The notes under the pieces are model-generated. The model saw nothing but the letters and a program-made list of their open reading frames with translations. It did not search any database and was not told the origin of the DNA. The translations under genes were made by a program, and so were the position numbers. A DNA stretch of 64,000 nt, taken from positions 1 to 64,000 of the forward strand of contig NZ_JAJFOW010000008.1 in assembly GCF_020731285.1 (NCBI RefSeq), read 5' to 3'. This DNA is from Cohnella baijiui. Its GTDB lineage: Bacteria; Bacillota; Bacilli; Paenibacillales; Paenibacillaceae. Within the stretch, counting starts at the first letter, position 1. The number at the start of each line of letters is the position of its first letter. Positions 53,291 through 62,195 of the stretch are shown in pieces.

Positions 53291-53654
53291 TGCTTAATGC
53301 CAATCAAGATTAACCGTGAAGAAGGATGAATACGATCATATGCTGGTAACGCTGATTTGGATGCTGACATACAGGAAGCTGCTGAATGAAGATCCAGTAG
53401 CAAGCTGAGGCTATGATGGCGGAATTACGTCTTAGAATTAATATCTAGCTGTATACACGTAAAAAGCTCTTTGGACGTAAATTCCGTCGCAAAGAGCTTT
53501 TAGGGGCTCACAAAAACGTTGATTGATGGTTTTTTCACAATCATTAAAAAAGCTGCGATACATGTTCTTCCGAAACCCGAACCGTCGCCATAACCATAAC
53601 TATGAAACGTATGTTCGCATAAAAGCAACCCCTCATCCATTCAGGCTCCACCAA
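53291..53654. other. Intergenic region after the araC-type gene
   Basis: Holds the terminator at 53462-53501. A GTG-started 30-codon frame near 53315 (DEYDHMLVTLIWMLTYRK) has no ribosome site and is not called. Nothing else is seen. Confidence 0.4.
53462..53501 (+). terminator. Terminator downstream of the araC-type gene
   Basis: AAAAGCTCTTTG (53462-53473) pairs with CAAAGAGCTTTT (53490-53501), with GACG/CGTC extending the stem. It has T-runs on both strands, so it may also serve minus-strand transcripts. Confidence 0.7.
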
Positions 53655-54296
53655 TTACATTTCCGCGAATGCCGTTTCGGGCGCTTCCGCCAGCCCGGCT
53701 TTTTTCGCAAGCCGAGCCCGGCGGATTTTGAAGAACAGAACGAGAGTCAAAACAACGACCAGGATCGCCACGGCAATCCGCGAATAAGTCGAGATCAGAT
53801 GTAACAGCTTCTCAAACTGCGCTCCGAACAACCGTCCAATCGATACATAAGCGATGACCCACATAAGCGCGCCTAAATGGTTGAACAACAAGAAGGTGCG
53901 GAATCGAATGCGAAGCACGCCCGACATATATCCCGTAAAATGACGGAAGCCCGGAATGAAATAGCTGATCAGCAAAATTTTGCTTCCGTATTTGCCGAAC
54001 CAATCGGCCAGCATGGTGAAACGCTGCTTGTTCAGAAATATATATTTACCATATTTCTCAATAAACGGCGTACCGAGTTTGCGGCCCAACGCATACGTAA
54101 TGGTCGTGCCGATCGTCGCGCCAAGAAAAGCATACATCATATCTAGCCAATAGTTCGAATTTCCGAAATACGCCAAATGGCCGGCGATCGCCATAGCCAG
54201 TTCGCCGGGGAACGGCAGCGCCAGCGATTCCGCAAACAATCCGAAAAACAGCAAACCGTACCCGTACTGCTCGAACAGTGCGTTCATCCATTCCAT
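53655..54296 (-). CDS. DedA-family membrane protein
   Basis: A 213-residue protein with about five hydrophobic segments. It has FAESLALPFPGELAMAIAG, GATIGTTITYALGRKLG (G.ll.....Y..GR signature) and ISYFIPGFRHFTGYMSGVL, the conserved E, R and G positions of DedA/SNARE-associated proteins. Members flip polyprenyl phosphate or phospholipids and affect envelope stress and antibiotic tolerance. The ATG at 54296 has GGAG 9 bases upstream; a longer frame lacks one. Confidence 0.9.
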   Translation of the reverse strand: MEWMNALFEQYGYGLLFFGLFAESLALPFPGELAMAIAGHLAYFGNSNYWLDMMYAFLGATIGTTITYALGRKLGTPFIEKYGKYIFLNKQRFTMLADWFGKYGSKILLISYFIPGFRHFTGYMSGVLRIRFRTFLLFNHLGALMWVIAYVSIGRLFGAQFEKLLHLISTYSRIAVAILVVVLTLVLFFKIRRARLAKKAGLAEAPETAFAEM

Positions 54297-54459
54297 ATAT
54301 TCTAGCTCCTTGGCAGGCGATTTATGACCTTGTCTTAAGTCTTCGTCAGTATAACCCACCGTCTTGCAGTCGATGAACAGACCCGGGGACAGTTATTTCT
54401 TGGACAATAGTCGGGGTCGATGTTTGGCACAAATGACAAGGCTTAATCCCATAATTAAA

Positions 54460-54484
54460 AAAAGCCGCAATTATCGCGGCTTTT
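54460..54484. terminator. Bidirectional terminator between GNAT and DedA genes
   Basis: AAAAGCCGC pairs with GCGGCTTTT around seven bases, with A- and T-runs on both sides; an outer CCCAT/ATGGG pair can lengthen it. It would stop transcription of the minus-strand GNAT gene. Confidence 0.75.
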
Positions 54485-54488
54485 AATG

Positions 54489-54514
54489 GGATAATGTTTT
54501 TGGCATCCGACACA
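54489..54514 (+). repeat. Diverged copy 3 of the 26-bp repeat
   Basis: Aligned without gaps to the copy at 6602-6627 it matches at 19 of 26 positions, with the last ten before the end (CATCCGACAC) identical. It directly follows a terminator hairpin, as the other copies lie near one. Confidence 0.35.
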
Positions 54515-54560
54515 CTACACGCAAGTTAGTCAAGTCGAGCAACATGAGCGCTTAACTTGT

Positions 54561-54980
54561 TTAAAGAACTTTTGTGAAAGAGTAAGCAACCTTTTCATAA
54601 CCCATCTTCGTTTCATAGAACCTATGAGCATCCACACGGGATAACCCAGACTCCAAAGCTATAATTCCACATCCATTATCTTTAGCGTATTGATGGATAT
54701 GCGCAAGTAGTTCTTCACCATATCCCTTAGAACGCTCTGACGATTTGGTAACTAAGTCATATACGAATACATGCTTTCCAAAATAAAAAGTGGTTAGCAT
54801 GATTATGCCAGTTAATGCAACGATTTGTTCATTGTCATATAATGCAAACAGTTTATATCCTTCTTTCCTCATACTTTGAAGAAAATCAAGATATGTACTT
54901 TGGTTTAGATTAGTTCTTAGTTCTTTCATAATTGCAAATGCTTCAATCCATTCTTTTTCGTGCACTAATTCTTTAATCAT
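54561..54980 (-). CDS. GNAT-family N-acetyltransferase
   Basis: A 139-residue acetyltransferase. YDLVTKSSERSKGYGEELLA holds the acetyl-CoA loop (R/Q-x-x-G-x-G/A form, here RSKGYG), followed by GIIALESGLSRVDAHRFYET and KMGYEKVAYSF, the usual C-terminal half. Acceptor unknown. GGAG is 7 bases before the ATG. The gene is AT-rich compared with the glycan clusters. It is downstream of the sigma-VOC gene in the same direction, 104 bases away. Confidence 0.82.
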   Translation of the reverse strand: MIKELVHEKEWIEAFAIMKELRTNLNQSTYLDFLQSMRKEGYKLFALYDNEQIVALTGIIMLTTFYFGKHVFVYDLVTKSSERSKGYGEELLAHIHQYAKDNGCGIIALESGLSRVDAHRFYETKMGYEKVAYSFTKVL

Positions 54981-55084
54981 TTCATGCTCTCCTAATCATT
55001 AATATTTGTACCCAAAGCGTAATGAAACAGTGATTATCTATTAGGGGCGACCTCTATATAACGATATTAACGGAAAGTATTGAT

Positions 55085-56074
55085 TTAATTTCCTCCGCCA
55101 AAAACAATTATATAACCGTCCAAATCCCTCACCGCGAATTCTTTCCACTGTCTTTCTCCCATATCTTCGACGATCGGATCGTAAGCAATCATTGCACCTT
55201 TTGCCCGAAACTCTTCATACAACGCTTGAACGCCATCAAAATCTGAGTAAGCATACGTATCCCAACTGGTAGGTGGACCCTGCCAATCGCCAAGTTCCAT
55301 TTTCGATGGCTTGACGTTTGGCCTTACATCCTCCTTCCTCTCCGCTTGCTGAAGCAGAAATCCCACCCCTTCCCGCTCTGTGTGCCCCCAACCGTCCACG
55401 GTAAATCCCAATACATTGATATAATAATCCTTGGCTTTGCTCATATCTAAAACTAGCCTAACTTGAAGTGCGTTTTTGATGCGCGCCTTGACTTTACGGA
55501 CGAATTCTTCGCCAAGTTTATTCTCCTGTGTACTTTCCATTAAGTGAATCAGCTCCTTTTTTAATAAAATTTTTGATCTTTTGAGACGGCTCTCAATCGT
55601 TCCTATCGGTACTTCCAACACCTTGGCGATTTCTCTCGCATTCATTCCGCTCATGTAATACAACAGCGTGGTCGTGCGATACTTCTCGTCCAGAACGGTA
55701 AGCGCCGACCACAAGGCATGAGAGTCGGCTCGCTGAACAATAAATTCATCTAGAGATACCGCGTTTGGAATTTCTGCAGCTTCTGCTAGAGGCTCTTCAG
55801 CTAACTTGCGTTTTCTAAATCGATCATGACAGATTCTTCTTGCTATACTTGCCATCCAGCTTCCAAACTTTTCATAATCCTGCAACCGTTCGAGCCCGAA
55901 CCAAGCCTTAACAAACGTCTCCTGGGCTACGTCTTGCGCAGCATGAAAGTCACCTAATAAACTGTAAGCCGTTCCGTAAATGTAATTAGAGTATCTCCGC
56001 ACCAACTCGGCGAATGCTTCGCGATCCCCGAACGAGGATTTTCTCACCAGTTCAACATCCGATTTTTCAGCCAA
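55085..56074 (-). CDS. ECF sigma factor fused to a C-terminal VOC (glyoxalase/bleomycin-resistance-type) domain
   Basis: A 329-residue single frame. Residues 10-75 are sigma region 2 (FAELVRRYSNYIYGTAYSLL and DVAQETFVKAW). Residues 110-170 are region 4 (YYMSGMNAREIAKVLEVPIG, TIESRLKRSK). A helix to about 200 (FVRKVKARIKN) links to a VOC domain: VRLVLDMSKAKDYYINVLGF, TSWDTYAYSDFDGVQALYEE and WKEFAVRDLDGYIIVFGG, including the late metal-site Glu. The start is TTG with GAGGTG 5 bases upstream. No anti-sigma gene lies beside it. The VOC part may sense a ligand and control sigma activity. Known C-terminal extensions of ECF factors include SnoaL-like and TPR types; I do not recall this one as characterised. 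Confidence 0.85.
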   Translation of the reverse strand: MAEKSDVELVRKSSFGDREAFAELVRRYSNYIYGTAYSLLGDFHAAQDVAQETFVKAWFGLERLQDYEKFGSWMASIARRICHDRFRKRKLAEEPLAEAAEIPNAVSLDEFIVQRADSHALWSALTVLDEKYRTTTLLYYMSGMNAREIAKVLEVPIGTIESRLKRSKILLKKELIHLMESTQENKLGEEFVRKVKARIKNALQVRLVLDMSKAKDYYINVLGFTVDGWGHTEREGVGFLLQQAERKEDVRPNVKPSKMELGDWQGPPTSWDTYAYSDFDGVQALYEEFRAKGAMIAYDPIVEDMGERQWKEFAVRDLDGYIIVFGGGN

Positions 56075-56141
56075 TTGATCACCTCTATAATTAAAGACGC
56101 AATTATCGAATAAAACCGTTCATTAACAATCAGCGAGATTC

Positions 56142-56534
56142 TTATTCAATAATATTGCATTCATTAATAAATTCCAGCTGTTTAGATAATGTTTTTTTGA
56201 CTGGACAGTTCACTACCCTTTTCAGTACCTCCTCTCTGGTTTCTTTATCGATGGATCCGGAAATATCAATTAGATACTTAAAAATAGTCTTTTCTTCATT
56301 GCTTCTATCTAGTTCAACTTTAACAGTAACCCCGTCATAAGATAAATTCATAGAATCCAACACCATTCTCGTTGTAATATTCAAACATGAAGCATAGCCG
56401 GATTCGATCAGATCATGTGGTCTGAAATATTTACCACTTCCCCCCTTCTCTTCGGTAACATCTGAATCATTTTTCGAAGTGCCATTAAAAAGCTCGGTCA
56501 TATAAGCTTCACTTCCACTAGTTGAGATAACCAA
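56142..56534 (-). CDS. OsmC/Ohr-family protein
   Basis: A 130-residue protein. The two redox cysteines of the family are in SGYASCLNITTRMVLD and RVVNCPVKKTLSKQLEF. OsmC and Ohr proteins reduce organic hydroperoxides using dithiols. The TTG at 56532-56534 is chosen as start because GGAGGG lies 6 bases before it; the longer frame to 56564 would translate that ribosome site as AGGN. It lies 67 bases upstream of the sigma-VOC gene in the same direction, so the two may share a transcript. Confidence 0.8.
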   Translation of the reverse strand: MVISTSGSEAYMTELFNGTSKNDSDVTEEKGGSGKYFRPHDLIESGYASCLNITTRMVLDSMNLSYDGVTVKVELDRSNEEKTIFKYLIDISGSIDKETREEVLKRVVNCPVKKTLSKQLEFINECNIIE

Positions 56535-56712
56535 TCTATTCCCTCCAGCTATATAGTTTTTCACTTATAACGAGGATAACTCTTTATAGCGATATTAGTG
56601 AAATATATCAAAGTAATACACTCAATAGATATTACCTATAATAAATCATAATATTTTGATCAGCTTTGCTACCAAGTTGCGCCGTACTGTCTATGCTAAA
56701 GGAGGTAGTACA
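56535..56712. other. AT-rich spacer upstream of osmC and the small ORF
   Basis: An AT-rich stretch with no gene. It must hold the promoter of the minus-strand osmC gene and of the plus-strand small ORF, but no clear pair was chosen. Confidence 0.3.
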
Positions 56713-56796
56713 ATGGCCACCTTCATTAAAACAAAAAAGGTGTCACCACATTCTTTGGGAACACTAGTATTCTTTTACAAGTCTGAGGATGGGTAA
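56713..56796 (+). CDS. 27-residue small ORF with a strong ribosome site
   Basis: AAAGGAGG lies 7 bases before an ATG that opens MATFIKTKKVSPHSLGTLVF and ends FYKSEDG plus TAA. The next 300 bases hold a second, startless frame that may once have belonged to it. It may be the N-terminal stub of a lost gene or a genuine small protein. Not recognised. Confidence 0.4.
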   Translation: MATFIKTKKVSPHSLGTLVFFYKSEDG

Positions 56797-56847
56797 TCAA
56801 AGCCTGGCAACGATAAGGACAAAACTAATCAACGGGAATGTCGTTAG

Positions 56848-57102
56848 TCAAAAGGCGTCTTTTGGAAAAAAACGGTTATTAGTGGACTCATAAATGGAGA
56901 ACGGATAAAGACGTTTACTCCAGAATGTAAATGTAAACGATGCAGCTGCAGTTCAGAATCCATACAGTTACAAAATGGTACGAAACTCAATTTCACGATA
57001 AATATGAAGCTAGAATGCGCTTTAAAACGGCTTTTTGCGAAGTTTAAGTTGGATATTGCTGCAGCAATAAAAAGATCGGAACCTCTAACCCTACATGTCT
57101 AG
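56848..57102 (+). pseudogene. Startless 84-codon frame with a cysteine-rich core
   Basis: Between TAG codons this frame reads VISGLINGERIKTFTPECKC, then KRCSCSSESIQLQ, and KLECALKRLFAKFKLDIAAA. The CKCKRCSC core and sensible amino-acid use suggest real coding ancestry. It has no ATG before residue 50 and no ribosome site. It could be the remainder of the gene begun at 56713. Family not recognised. Confidence 0.3.
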
Positions 57103-57222
57103 AGGAATGCAACCCCAACCGTTAGACACCATCTAACAGTTGGAGGTGCAGTTTAGTATCTGCCAGCTGCCTTCCCATGCTGGCTTCAACCTAGCTGAAT
57201 TCGTATTTCATTATAAAGCTAC

Positions 57223-58134
57223 TCAATCCAGAATTTTAGAAAACCGCTCCGTAATTTGGATGCCTCTATGCCAATCCATTCCGCCATCTTCAATTGTCCA
57301 GATCGCTTCAAGCACTCCTCGCGCCACGCCCCACATTGAAATCCGGCGACGATCCAAGCCAAGGCGGTCGACCATCATCGCAATCCGATTCCGAAGCACT
57401 TGATCACAGTCACCGCCTCGATCTTCGTAATTAAGCAGATACTGGATCGTATCAAAATGAATGTCTCCGATTATGCCTTTGGGGTCAATGACAGCCCATT
57501 TCTCTTCGCCATGGCTAAGGATGTTCCCATGGTGCAGGTCGCCATGCAATAGGAAATTTTCACTGGTAGTCGCGATCAGATACGACAGACATTCCTCAGC
57601 ATTTTCTACCCAACTCTCAGGTAATGGCGCGGCAATGTTCACGTCGTCAAATCGCTCGCGGTATCGTTCAATGGCAGCGAAGTGTTGCTTTATGGAAGGG
57701 TACGGACTGCTGGGCGTTGCTGGAAGATGAAGACGGCGAAATACATCGCAAAAGATTGCCGTCGCACGCGAATCATCCTCTACAATCGACAACGGCGTGC
57801 CAGGGTTAGCACTCTCCAGCAAGATCACACCACCTTCCTCGTCTGCGTCAAGCACACGAACTGCTCCACAGCCTTCATAGGCGCGAAGCGCACTTACTTC
57901 CCTAGAAAGCTCGTCCTTCATAAAGGACGATTTAAAGACAGCTGGCTTACCGTCTCTACACTTTACTCGAAGAACAAAGTTATAAGACAAATTGGAGTAT
58001 GGGGCCTCCGGGTGAAATTCAAAGCGGCTTGCATATTCGGCAATCAGCCCGGGCAGCGCCTTAGTCCATGCCACGCCTTCCTCACCGTAGAGCTGGTTCA
58101 TGCGATTAATAAATTCATCAGGGATAACAATCAT
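57223..58134 (-). CDS. APH(6)/hydroxyurea-type phosphotransferase
   Basis: A 303-residue kinase-like protein of the aminoglycoside/hydroxyurea resistance kinase family (StrB-like). The catalytic loop is LLHGDLHHGNIL and the metal site WAVIDPKGIIGDIHFD. VLRVKCRDGKPAVFKSS holds the ATP lysine. Family members phosphorylate streptomycin at the 6-position or hydroxyurea; others have unknown substrates, so resistance is not proven. GGAG is 10 bases before the ATG. It stands alone. Confidence 0.85.
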   Translation of the reverse strand: MIVIPDEFINRMNQLYGEEGVAWTKALPGLIAEYASRFEFHPEAPYSNLSYNFVLRVKCRDGKPAVFKSSFMKDELSREVSALRAYEGCGAVRVLDADEEGGVILLESANPGTPLSIVEDDSRATAIFCDVFRRLHLPATPSSPYPSIKQHFAAIERYRERFDDVNIAAPLPESWVENAEECLSYLIATTSENFLLHGDLHHGNILSHGEEKWAVIDPKGIIGDIHFDTIQYLLNYEDRGGDCDQVLRNRIAMMVDRLGLDRRRISMWGVARGVLEAIWTIEDGGMDWHRGIQITERFSKILD

Positions 58135-58334
58135 GCACCTTTTCTCCTTTTAAAGGGCAACCTGCCCAAGAGTTGCACAACGCCGCCAAGTCCTTGCTAT
58201 AATAGAAAAGACCGCTGAATAATGGGATCTTTCGCAGTAGATTTATTATGCTATTTCCGGGCTTTCACGATTAGAAAATGGGGATTTGTTGTAAGTCGAT
58301 CAAACCATCGCTTATACCAATCAATAGCGTCCGG

Positions 58335-58547
58335 ATGGCACCAGATCCGCGGTCAACTCCGCGGGAGAGGCTTTCGAAACTTGTTTATTTTATCGCTGTT
58401 TTCATAATCATGATAATCCCCGGCTATACCCTCTACCGAATTTTTGCCGGAGGCGTTAAGCGGTTCGATAGAAACGATCCTGACATGTATGCTGAGGACT
58501 TAGATGTTCTGTGTATACCACCGCAATTGCAGCATTCGTTTCCGTAA
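58335..58547 (+). CDS. Possible small membrane protein
   Basis: The frame contains ERLSKLVYFIAVFIIMIIPG, a clear membrane segment, then YTLYRIFAGGVKRFDRNDPD and a short tail. Coding-like composition and the polar N-terminus suggest a real single-pass protein of about 70 residues. No good ribosome site is seen before the ATG at 58335 or the earlier one at 58278. Function unknown. Confidence 0.35.
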   Translation: MAPDPRSTPRERLSKLVYFIAVFIIMIIPGYTLYRIFAGGVKRFDRNDPDMYAEDLDVLCIPPQLQHSFP

Positions 58548-58573
58548 GAAAGCGGCTAGATCGGTCATTTTTT

Positions 58574-59146
58574 TCAGAATCCGGTATCTTCGCTCATTAT
58601 TTTTCCTTCCATCTGACCTTCCGATCGATATACCCGATCCGTAAACTCGGCTAATTTCGCCTCACACAGATCCAATTGGCTTTTCGCCCTGTTTTCTAAC
58701 GAGCTTTGGAAGAAATCCCTTTTCATGATTTTTCTGAACCATCTTTTAAGTTTGCCTAAATCCGCTTCATTTTCTTCCACTTCATGAAACGTGAAATTCC
58801 CTTTCTGCGTTTCATGTTCAATTTCTTTCCATAATACCCCGCATCCATCCAGAAATTCTTCATATTCTTTGGTGCGTTGTTGATTGAATAACTGAATCAA
58901 CTGTTCTTCAGAAATGGAAGAAAATTTAGTGACTTCAAGTAACAGGGTTTCTCCCCCGCCCGAATCTATCGTTTTCTTGATTTGCTGTATTTTTTTACGG
59001 ATTTCAGGTGTGTCGGGAGCAACGCAGACGGATTGTTGAATATACACGACTCCCAATGATTTCAGCTGTCTCCAAATACGGACGCGTAAGGTCGACGGCT
59101 CTGAGGGAACTTTATAGGATAGGACGAACCAGGAATAGTGACTCAT
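58574..59146 (-). CDS. ChrB N-terminal domain-like protein
   Basis: A 190-residue soluble protein. SWFVLSYKVPSEPSTLRVRI, then WRQLKSLGVVYIQQSVCVAP, resemble the N-terminal domain of chromate-resistance protein ChrB, a regulator. EYEEFLDGC is a further mark. The ChrB C-terminal domain is absent; instead the end is a charged helical region (KLKRWFRKIMKRDFF). The start at 59146 has GGGAG 6 bases upstream and overlaps the stop of the ATPase gene by 4 bases (ATGA), so translation is coupled. No chrA chromate pump gene is in the window. A role in controlling the ATPase or sensing its ion is inferred. Confidence 0.75.
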   Translation of the reverse strand: MSHYSWFVLSYKVPSEPSTLRVRIWRQLKSLGVVYIQQSVCVAPDTPEIRKKIQQIKKTIDSGGGETLLLEVTKFSSISEEQLIQLFNQQRTKEYEEFLDGCGVLWKEIEHETQKGNFTFHEVEENEADLGKLKRWFRKIMKRDFFQSSLENRAKSQLDLCEAKLAEFTDRVYRSEGQMEGKIMSEDTGF

Positions 59147-61827
59147 AGCCAACTCCCTCTCTCCTTCTTGGCTGATCCATATTTTTGCCACCGAACCCAT
59201 TTTCCGATCTCGATCCATGCCGTAGTCGCCAAGGAACACACCAAAATGGCAAACCAATCGATGACATGCAGTGATGTCAGATGCAGCAGAGCTTGTAGAT
59301 AAGGCACATAAACAGCTGCCAAAAGAAAAACGATAGCCGATGCGATCCAGAGCAGCATGATCCGATTAGATAATAGTCCGAGTTTGACGAGAGGTTCTCT
59401 TTCAGAACGCATGAACAAGGCCAGAACCAAGTGACCCACCATCCAGGTTGCAAAGGCTACTGATTGCGCCTGAATGGGAACGGCTCCCGTCGACAAAGCC
59501 CACAAATAAGCAGCTAACACAGCGAGTCCGAGGGAAAACCCTCCCGAAAAGATACCTAAAACCATGGCGCGATCCAAAAAGCGCAGTGACGTACTTCTAG
59601 GACCACGCCTCATCACATCGGCTTCCGGCCGCTCAGCAGGAAAGCTGGTTGCAGCCCCCAAATCCATAAACAGTTCCATCAAAATGATCTGAATCGGCGC
59701 AAAAGGAAGGGAAAGGCCGGCTGCGACAGAAATTAACGTGCTGAAAATCAAAGCGACTTTGGCCGCCAAATAATAACGGACTGCCTTTTGCAAATTGGCA
59801 AACAGTTTTCTACCCTCGCCTATAGCGATCGTCACCGTTCCGAAATGATCGTCGGCAAGCACCAGATCTGCCGACTCTTTGGCCACATTGGTTCCCGATT
59901 TTCCCATGGCGATTCCAACGGCGGCTTCCTTTAGCGCAGGACCGTCATTTACTCCATCACCGGTTACCGCCACTACTTCGCCATGCTGTTGCAGGGCGCG
60001 AACAATACGAAGCTTATGCTCGGCTGTCGTTCTTGCGCAGATGGAAGCATCCCGCAGCCGCATTGCAAGCTCTGAATCGGACATCGATTCGATATCGCGA
60101 CCCAGTAGGATGCGGGAGGATTCCAACCCGACATGAGCGGCGATCGAACCGGCCGTTGCCGCGTGATCGCCGGTCACCATCATGACTCTCACCCCTGCTT
60201 GCTGCAATGTTTCCACTGCCGCGGCGACTTCCGTACGCGGAGGGTCGTATAACGCGGCCAAACCCAAAAAGACAAGATCGGACTCGGCATGTTCGCGCGT
60301 TGTCATGGCATGGTCTAGAGGCATTTCTTTGCAAGCAAGACCGATGACCCGATAACCTTCCGTTGCGAGCTTTTCCGCATTCTCGATCATTCTAGCATGA
60401 ACTTCGGAAGTTAACGGCACGATCTCATCATGCCAGACGATGGTTTTGCAAACATCCAGCAATTCCTCGGTTGCCCCTTTGGAAAGTGTATAAAGGTTTT
60501 GCCCATACATAGCGGTTACGGTAATCCGTTTTGTCGCATTATCGAACGGAAATTGTTCCCGTACGCGAAATTGCTTTCTGATCGTTTCAACATCATATCC
60601 CAGGTCTTCAGCTGCATGTAAAAATGCAGTGTCTGTCGGATCACCTTCAAATACCGGCTTTCCTTCTTGTTGTCCCGAAACAAAGCCATCGTTTGCAAGG
60701 CAACCGACATGAACGATCATGTTCGTCCATTCGGACCGCTGCCACTTTTCTTTATCGCATAGCTGATCATGGATGAACCAATGGCTGATCTGCATCCGGT
60801 TTTCAGTAAGCGTTCCCGTTTTATCAGTCGCAATGACGGTTACATTTCCCAGTATTTCGGCCGTGCGCAACCGACGAACGATCGCCTTCTGCTTCGAAAG
60901 TCGGTAAGCCCCCAATCCGAGGACCATGGCAATCAAGATGGGAAGTTCTTCAGGTATGGTTGCAAACGCAAGCGTCAGTCCGTCGAATACCGTTTCTCTC
61001 CAACCTGACCCTTGAAGCCATCCCGCAATCGCCACCAATGCGCTAAACCCGAGTGCTATCCAGACCATCCAACGAGTCAATTCTTTCATATGAAGCTGCA
61101 GAGGTGTCCGGGGTTCGCGCGCTTCTTTTACCAAACCAACCATTTTGCCAAGTTCCGTCGCCATCCCTGTACGGATAACGACCCCGATTCCCTTTCCTGC
61201 TGTGACCAATGTTCCGGAATAAGCAAGATTACGCCGATCTCCCAATTCAGCCTCTTCGTCCAGTATAACCTCCGCGTTCTTCAACACCGGAACGGATTCG
61301 CCCGTAAGACTGGATTCATCGACGTGAAGGCTGATCGATTCCAACAAACGCAGATCTGCCGGTATACGCTCACCAGGCTGTAGAATGACAATATCCCCCG
61401 GTACCAATTCGGACGGAAGACATTCCTGATAGCTTGCATCACGAATAACAGGTGTGCGGATGGCAGAAAATTTCGATAAAGCTTTTATTGCCCCTTTTGC
61501 CCTGCTTTCATTTCCAATTTCGATGGCAAGAACGGCAATAATAATAACGATGATTGTAATCGCATCTCGAAGTTCACCAAGCAAACCATATAACACACCG
61601 ACCAGAAACAGGAGCAGAATCATCGGTTCGGTGAGCTCCTCTATGATTTCCTTCCACCATGGCTTCCCTGGAGCCGTGGCTAAATGGTTAAAACCAACGC
61701 TCCCCCTTCTTCTCTCCACCTCCTCAGTGGATAATCCTGCGTCCAAATGGGATTCCAGTATTTGAATCGTTTGTTCTCGGGATGTTGCATGCCACATGAT
61801 TAACTCTGCCCATTTTTTTGCACTCAT
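59143..61827 (-). CDS. Cation-transporting P-type ATPase (P2, Ca2+/PMA-like)
   Basis: An 894-residue membrane pump. It has the actuator loop DESSLTGESVPVLKNAEV, the helix-4 motif FATIPEELPILIAMVLG, the phosphorylation site IATDKTGTLTENRMQ, VMMVTGDHAATAGSIA and the hinge VTGDGVNDGPALKEA. The helix-4 PEELP replaces the PEGLP common in Ca2+ pumps, so ion choice is uncertain. Ten helices are expected. The ATG at 61827 has GGAG 7 bases upstream; the frame to 61926 is an unsupported extension. The last bases overlap the ChrB-N-like gene, an unusual partner for a P-type ATPase. Confidence 0.9.
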   Translation of the reverse strand: MSAKKWAELIMWHATSREQTIQILESHLDAGLSTEEVERRRGSVGFNHLATAPGKPWWKEIIEELTEPMILLLFLVGVLYGLLGELRDAITIIVIIIAVLAIEIGNESRAKGAIKALSKFSAIRTPVIRDASYQECLPSELVPGDIVILQPGERIPADLRLLESISLHVDESSLTGESVPVLKNAEVILDEEAELGDRRNLAYSGTLVTAGKGIGVVIRTGMATELGKMVGLVKEAREPRTPLQLHMKELTRWMVWIALGFSALVAIAGWLQGSGWRETVFDGLTLAFATIPEELPILIAMVLGLGAYRLSKQKAIVRRLRTAEILGNVTVIATDKTGTLTENRMQISHWFIHDQLCDKEKWQRSEWTNMIVHVGCLANDGFVSGQQEGKPVFEGDPTDTAFLHAAEDLGYDVETIRKQFRVREQFPFDNATKRITVTAMYGQNLYTLSKGATEELLDVCKTIVWHDEIVPLTSEVHARMIENAEKLATEGYRVIGLACKEMPLDHAMTTREHAESDLVFLGLAALYDPPRTEVAAAVETLQQAGVRVMMVTGDHAATAGSIAAHVGLESSRILLGRDIESMSDSELAMRLRDASICARTTAEHKLRIVRALQQHGEVVAVTGDGVNDGPALKEAAVGIAMGKSGTNVAKESADLVLADDHFGTVTIAIGEGRKLFANLQKAVRYYLAAKVALIFSTLISVAAGLSLPFAPIQIILMELFMDLGAATSFPAERPEADVMRRGPRSTSLRFLDRAMVLGIFSGGFSLGLAVLAAYLWALSTGAVPIQAQSVAFATWMVGHLVLALFMRSEREPLVKLGLLSNRIMLLWIASAIVFLLAAVYVPYLQALLHLTSLHVIDWFAILVCSLATTAWIEIGKWVRWQKYGSAKKERGSWL

Positions 61828-61996
61828 AAATGGACTCCTTCTCATCGATACGTTCTGGTTCATGCCGCCCTGCTTATGTGTCTTTAGCCTATCATCACGA
61901 CCGCAAATATGCAACGTTCGTTTCATTTATTGGTGAAACGGATTTTGTTTAGCAGCGTTACCGACCTGTTATTAACAAGTCTTTGACCAAAAGAAA

Positions 61997-62015
61997 AACC
62001 GCCCCATGGGCGGTT
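61997..62015 (-). terminator. Terminator of the YheC/D-like gene
   Basis: AACCGCCC pairs perfectly with GGGCGGTT around CAT; the minus strand continues TTTCTTTTGG. It lies 180 bases past the stop at 62196. Confidence 0.75.
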
Positions 62016-62195
62016 CAGGCAAGACGGTTTTTAGCGGAAGAATTGTCTAAATGGAAGTACTAATCCCAGATGAGAGATGATAATAAAAACAACTTGATGG
62101 ATAATATGATCATTCCCTGACGGCAGTCCGCCCACCAAATGTACTCGGTAAAGATTATCCAACACTTCGGTTCCCTACGGATCGATCATCCATCT

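Noticed and set aside
53312..53408. A 30-codon GTG frame after the araC-type gene
   Set aside because: No ribosome site and no recognisable family.
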